From Terana coerulea (taxonomy: Eukaryota > Basidiomycota > Agaricomycetes > Polyporales > Phanerochaetaceae), in contig JAKOGH010000138.1 in the NCBI GenBank assembly GCA_024811115.1, positions 223,703 through 287,702 of the forward strand: DNA of 64,000 nt, in the 5' to 3' direction. Shown piece after piece: positions 60,453 to 64,000 of the stretch (the stretch's first letter is position 1; each line of letters begins with the position of its first letter). The position numbers and the translations under genes were made by a program. The notes beneath the pieces are model-generated. The model had not been told where the DNA came from, ran no database searches, and saw only the letters and a list, made by a program, of their open reading frames with translations.

Positions 60453-60565
60453 GTTTACTACAGACGACCGACCGAGTTCAAGGGCCACAGAGTGTGGTCG
60501 TCCTCAAGGCTGAGAATATATAGCAGACTAAGCTGAACAGACTTAGTCAGATACAAGCATATGGG
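58406..60565 (-). repeat. Segmental duplication, copy B
   Basis: Partner of 43681-45840, same orientation, constant offset of 14,725 bp. Homology ends abruptly at gacaggccagt (58406) and catatggg (60565). Differences cluster near 58406-58500, 59500-59570 and 60024-60140. Confidence 0.92.
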
Positions 60566-60571
60566 TGGTCT

Positions 60572-60652
60572 CGTCCCCGTCCCCTCCTTCCGGATTTGGG
60601 AACTCCGAGGGCGTCCCCATCCCCTCCTTCCGGATTTGGGAACTCCGTCAGG
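60572..60652. repeat. 40-bp tandem repeat, two copies
   Basis: cccctccttccggatttggg occurs at 60581 and 60621, exactly 40 bp apart, with near-identical flanks. It begins just past the end of duplication copy B. Confidence 0.85.
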
Positions 60653-60682
60653 AGGGTCTGGCGTCTCCCCAACGTAGTGTTG

Positions 60683-60773
60683 CCGCGGCTCAGCTCGGTT
60701 CGGCTTCGGTTCAGCTCAAACTCGGTTCTTCCATTTTGGGGAAAGCCGAGCCAAGCCGAGCCGTGAGCCGCGG
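60683..60773. repeat. Imperfect inverted repeat, GGCTCGG-rich
   Basis: Left arm 60683-60706 (ccgcggctcagctcggttcg) and right arm 60743-60773 (aagccgagcc...gagccgcgg) are reverse complements with small gaps. It looks like a small non-autonomous inverted-repeat element. Confidence 0.65.
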
Positions 60774-60933
60774 TTCGGTCCTGGCTCGAACCGCGGTTCT
60801 CATCCCAATTAGGAATGTCGATCGGGGCTGTTGCTGTATCCTCTCCATTTTGTCTCTCAAGCTCATGTATGATAGTGCGTATACATATTGTACATACCAT
60901 TTGCTCATGTACACAGTTTTAATGCATATACTA

Positions 60934-61314
60934 GTGTTTTGAGTGAATTGTCCAACAATACCCGTCGAGCTCTGGGTTTCTGGCGGCTTGATAGTGTCAA
61001 CAACAACTAGTACAACTGTACCAGGTGCGACGCTCTCAACTGGGGACAGAAATAGTGGTGCAGTCTCCAAGTAACTAGCTGGGGAACAGACCAGCTCGAG
61101 ACTGGCTTTCTGTTGCAGACAGTAGCTACTTATACATGTGTAATCCTAAACTGTACAGTACCACCCAGTATCCTCGTGTATATACTAGAGCGGTCCAGAA
61201 CAATAGAGAAACATCACGAAAACCATGAGTATCGATGAAAGAACAATAGATAGGGGCAGAAGACAATGGAAATGAAAAGAATACCCTAGAGAGGCGCCCC
61301 AGAAGTTCATGACA
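60934..61314 (-). repeat. Putative 3' LTR of gypsy element
   Basis: On the minus strand a purine-rich tract (aaagagggggtta) is followed at 61314 by TGTCATGAACTTC, the expected start of a 3' LTR. A TATA-like GTATAAGTAGC lies inside near 61130. The LTR end is inferred at ...ACTCAAAACA (60934) from the TG...CA rule only; the partner LTR is outside the window. Confidence 0.45.
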
Positions 61315-64000
61315 TAACCCCCTCTTTAAGGATCACGTCTGCGTGATCTGTAGAACTCGGCATCTCGATCTGTACAACCTATTTCCCAATTGTATAGTCT
61401 GGAACCGATATGTCCGATGAACTGATTGATGTTGGGTCGGGAAACACGACAGGGGGAATTTGAATAGTCAAAGGACGAGGGGGCGCCTGGTACGGCGCTT
61501 GTAGAAGGCGTTGATGAGATCCTAGCAGTGGGTAAGGTTGGATCGGGGTTCCTATGTGTACTTGCGCGGACCGGTTTCATGCTTCCATAGAACTTTGTAT
61601 TTGAGAATTCCTTTATCCAACTTAGCGTCCAGGATCTCTTTGACCTCATGTTCTTCTTATCCGTCGATTAGATCGGGTACTTCGGGTTCACGTGCTTGGG
61701 ATTCGAAGGAGGGTTCTCGAAACGGTGAGAGCCACATCTCATTAACTGTGGGATAGATCTTTCTCCCTGCTTTGGGGAGTTTAAGCTCGTAAGCAGAGGG
61801 CGTCAGCGTTTTTGTTTAACTTTGAACGGGCCGTAGCATTTGTTGTCGAGCTTCTTCATTGGGCGATTGGTGGTGATATTGGTTCCTTCAAGCCATACAA
61901 GGTCTCCTAGCTTGTATTCACGTGTTTTCCCTTCCGTCGGTTGTGGAAGCGCTTCATTGTCTCCTGTGCCAACCCGATGGCTGCTTGCGTCTCCTCCCAT
62001 ACTGATTTCATGTGATCCACAAAGTCTCTCACGGTCTCCTTCTTTACTCCTAGGTGAGGTTCATTTCTGGAGTTGGGGTGGTAATCCTTGTTGATGAAGA
62101 ATAGTGTTTGTTCGGTGGAGCTGTTGACTTTGTTGTTGTACAAGAATGATGCGAGGGTAGCCACTTGGCCCAATCGGATTGTCAGTAGTTGATGAAAAGT
62201 CGGAGATACTGTTCAACTTCAGCGTTAATCCATTCCGTCCGACCGTTGGTTTGTGGATGGTAGGCCGTGGAGGCATTGGCTTCGATTTCCAGAGACTTAT
62301 AGAGTTCAGATATATACTTGTTCTTGAACTCTGCTCCTTGATCGCTAACAATCTTCCGGCGGGATGCCGTGATGGGTGACAACATGGTCGCGCAGGATTT
62401 TGCTCCATCCTTCGCGCGTTGAGCTCAATGGTGGCTGGAATGCAAATTATCTGTTTAGAGAACATACAGACAATCACGATGATGGCATCAAATCCTAGCG
62501 ACAGGGGAGTGGACCAATTTTGTTGACAGAGATGATCTCCCGCAGAGTCGAGAGGCAATTTCGTTTGGATGAAGCCGGACCGAGTTTGGATCCGGTGTGA
62601 ACTTTGGTCTTCTGACAGTCGACACATCCTTCGACGTACTTCCTAATGTCTCCGCCGAATGCGTGGCCATCAGTAGTTGCACGTGATCAACTTGTAGGTC
62701 TTGTGTTGGCCCGGGGTGTCCGATGAGGTACGAGTTGTGGTGATGTTTGATGATCTGTTCGGCGAAGTTTCCGATATACGGAGACGTAGATACGATCTTT
62801 CCAGGTAACCAATCCCTCTTTGTCTTCCTTCCAGTCCGTCTCTTTCTTTGCTAACGCTATCGTAACTACTTTGTCCTTATTAGCTTTGTGCTTTTTAATA
62901 TCTACGAGCCATTCCATGGCTGGTCCGTCGGCATGTGCTGATCTATACTACGTGAGAGATAGTTTGCGAAAGTGTTCTGGTTTTAGTACTACAATGTCTG
63001 CATTATCGTCTTTTCATTCTCATATCCAGACTGTCATGAGAGTCCATCTGCCTTTCCATTGGTCCGACCGGGTTTGTGCTGAAGCAGGAAATGATATTCG
63101 GCAAGTTCGGCGCACCATCGAGCTTGTCGTCGGTTCAGCTTCTGCGGCTTCCGGAAGTACTCCAAGTTCTTGTGATCTGTCCAGATCTCGAATTGCCGAG
63201 CACCCATTAGGTACTGGCGCCATTCGTCAAGTGCCGACATGATAGACATGAGTTCCTTATCGTAGATCGCTTTGTAATTACGCTTGGTGGCTGTGAGCGC
63301 TTTCGAGAGGAATGCGACAGGCTTCCATTGCCATCCTGGTGTTGTTCAAGAGTTGCACCATAGGGCGAAGTCAGAGCGTCGCATTCAATTCGGAACTTGT
63401 CCTCGTCAGTGGGCATTGCTAGGACTGGGCGGAACAGATGCAGTTCTTGAGTTCTTCGAAGGCTTCGGCTTGCTCGGAGTTCCATACAAATGTGGCATTG
63501 CCGGTGAGGAAGGTGAAGCGGTTTTGCGATCTTGCCAAAGTCTTTGATGAATCGTCGGTAGAAGTTAGTAAAGCCGAGGAGTGCCTGAATGTCCCGTTTG
63601 CATGTGGGCTTTGGCTATTTCCTGGCGCCTTCTACTTTGACTGGATCCATCTAGACTTGTTCTTGAGAGATGATCATGCCCAGGTACTCGATCTCAAGCC
63701 GTTCGAATTCACTTCTCTGCTTTGAGGTACAATTGGTGTTCGCATCGTATTCAGAACTTCGCTGCACAATGCAACGATGTTCTTCTAGATCCTTGATATA
63801 GATCATGATGTTGTCGATGTAGACCATTACGTGTCGTTCCTGGATCAGATCTCGAAAGATGTCGTTCATCATTTAATGCGGGCGTGGCTGGCGAATTGGT
63901 GAGACCGAAAGAACATGACTAGGGGTTCGAAGAGTCTGTGATTTGTGATGAACACCGCTTTCTCTTCGTCGCCTTCCTTGATACGAATGTTGTTGTAGCC
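61315..64000 (-). mobile_element. Ty3/gypsy retrotransposon pol, degenerate, partial
   Basis: The element reads leftward and is cut by the window end. From 64000 down: reverse transcriptase (MMNDIFRDLI; MVYIDNIMIYIKDLEEH, with the YIDD-like active site read as YIDN; LEIEYLGMIIS), RNase H (FEIWTDHKNLEYFRKPQKLN; WCAELAEYHFLLQHKPG), the zinc/linker and integrase region (ISELYKSLEIEANASTAYHPQTNGRTEWIN), the C-terminal integrase tail (GDLVWLEGTNI; KLDNKCYGPFKV) and a chromodomain-like end (EHEVKEILDAKLDKG; YKVLWKHE). Frameshifts and stops split every domain, so this copy is dead. The pol order RT-RH-IN places it in Ty3/gypsy (chromovirus-like). Confidence 0.92.

Overview
This window is nuclear DNA from a filamentous fungus, almost certainly an Agaricomycete (mushroom-forming basidiomycete). 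The evidence is dense GC-rich genes cut by many 45-70 nt GT-AG introns, branch sites such as tactaac, a Zn2Cys6 regulator, Ypt31/Rab11 and Cdc42 GTPases, a basidiomycete-style Dicer and a Ty3/gypsy retroelement. No RNA gene, bacterial operon or CRISPR array was seen.

Layout: 1-305 is the 3' end of an ABCG-type transporter; 781-1835 is adenylate kinase; 4732-7017 is a Zn2Cys6 transcription factor. 9.7-11.3 kb on the minus strand is a cullin-1 copy whose 3' half has decayed. 11.9-12.9 kb encodes an unidentified membrane protein and 13.6-14.7 kb encodes Rab11, with a 5-nt micro-exon. 16.4-17.5 kb holds an orphan gene. The dense core runs from 18 to 41 kb: splicing factor CWC22, a LACTB2-like metallo-beta-lactamase, an ITFG1/TIP-like membrane protein, U2 snRNP factor SF3B4, Cdc42, a Ser/Pro-rich WD40 protein, an AhpD/CMD-fold protein, a Dicer, and head-to-head with Dicer a phosducin-like protein. 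41.3-45.7 kb carries a membrane-anchored beta-propeller/amidohydrolase.

The right third is an accessory island. The 5' part of the amidohydrolase gene, promoter included, is duplicated collinearly 14,725 bp away at 58.4-60.6 kb, where the copy is truncated and fused to an unrelated tail. Between the two copies lie GC-rich low-complexity DNA, a diverged satellite with a period near 113 bp (about 47.7-51.5 kb, with a roughly 530-bp higher-order duplication), an orphan gene at 52.4-53.3 kb and a 375-bp tandem duplication at 54.7-55.5 kb. The window ends inside a degenerate gypsy element (61.3-64.0 kb, minus strand).

Two cautions. At least nine apparent single-base frameshifts, nearly all in homopolymer runs, hit otherwise well-conserved genes (CWC22, LACTB2-like, SF3B4, CMD, Dicer). 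Sequence error is a likelier cause than mass gene death. The gene models were spliced by eye without homology searches, so exon edges of the larger genes are approximate.
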